A stretch of DNA of 15,248 nt, taken from positions 1 through 15,248 of the forward strand of contig VBFD01000108.1 in NCBI GenBank assembly GCA_005883585.1, read 5' to 3'. Positions 15,221 to 15,248 of this stretch are shown here, one piece after another. The first letter of the stretch is position 1. The number at the start of each line of letters is the position of its first letter. A model generated the notes under the pieces. That model ran no database searches. It was not told the DNA's origin and saw only the letters and a list, made by a program, of their open reading frames with translations. The DNA comes from UBA10449 sp005883585 (GTDB taxonomy: Bacteria; Chloroflexota; Dormibacteria; Dormibacterales; Dormibacteraceae). A program made the translations under genes and the position numbers.

Positions 15221-15244
15221 CGCTGCATCGCGAACGCTGCATCG
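15221..15244. repeat. Two 10-bp direct repeats upstream of the membrane kinase
   Basis: CGCTGCATCG occurs at 15221-15230 and again exactly at 15235-15244, separated by CGAA (14-bp period). It lies 19-42 bp before the TTG start of the minus-strand kinase, where an operator could sit. If the kinase starts further upstream, the repeat is instead within its coding region. Confidence 0.45.
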
Positions 15245-15248
15245 GACC

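Overview
The window is a GC-rich bacterial chromosome segment, clearly above 60% G+C by eye. Genes are packed tightly and GTG and TTG starts are common. There are no rRNA or tRNA genes, CRISPR arrays or recognisable mobile elements. A split glycine decarboxylase (gcvPA plus gcvPB), a short Gram-positive-type GyrB and the OmpR/NarL-type signalling genes fit a soil or environmental member of the Terrabacteria, such as Dormibacterota, Chloroflexota or a deep actinobacterium. That placement is inference; nothing in the window fixes the phylum.

Positions 1-4347 hold a complete glycine cleavage operon, gcvT-gcvH-gcvPA-gcvPB. It lacks only the shared L protein. GcvPA and GcvPB form the P-protein that decarboxylates glycine onto the lipoyl arm of GcvH. 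GcvT then passes the C1 unit to tetrahydrofolate. A short gap (4348-4456) with a weak hairpin and a possible promoter separates it from the next operon.

Positions 4457-11956 are a second, tightly coupled operon: gyrB-plsX-fabF-gyrA, then a small membrane/coiled-coil protein and a soluble NarL-type histidine kinase. Most joints are 4-nt GTGA overlaps or a TAG-A-TTG junction. The two gyrase subunits therefore flank two fatty-acid and phospholipid synthesis genes. fabF is broken as it stands: about 54 codons, including the active-site cysteine, are missing and the frame shifts. GyrA has an unusual quinolone-region sequence and an altered GyrA-box.

Positions 11968-15248 form a signalling cluster on both strands. 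A minus-strand GAF-LuxR regulator is divergent from an OmpR/PhoB-type response regulator. A four-copy direct repeat with an exact 11-bp period lies in the gap between them. The response regulator gene overlaps a gene for a histidine-hairpin plus receiver protein without an ATPase. That gene in turn overlaps, tail to tail, a minus-strand multi-pass membrane histidine kinase that runs to the right edge. Kinase, phosphotransfer-like protein, receiver and DNA-binding regulator together suggest a compact, possibly undescribed phosphorelay. The most interesting points are this cluster with its repeat array, the fabF lesion and the gyrase/lipid operon.
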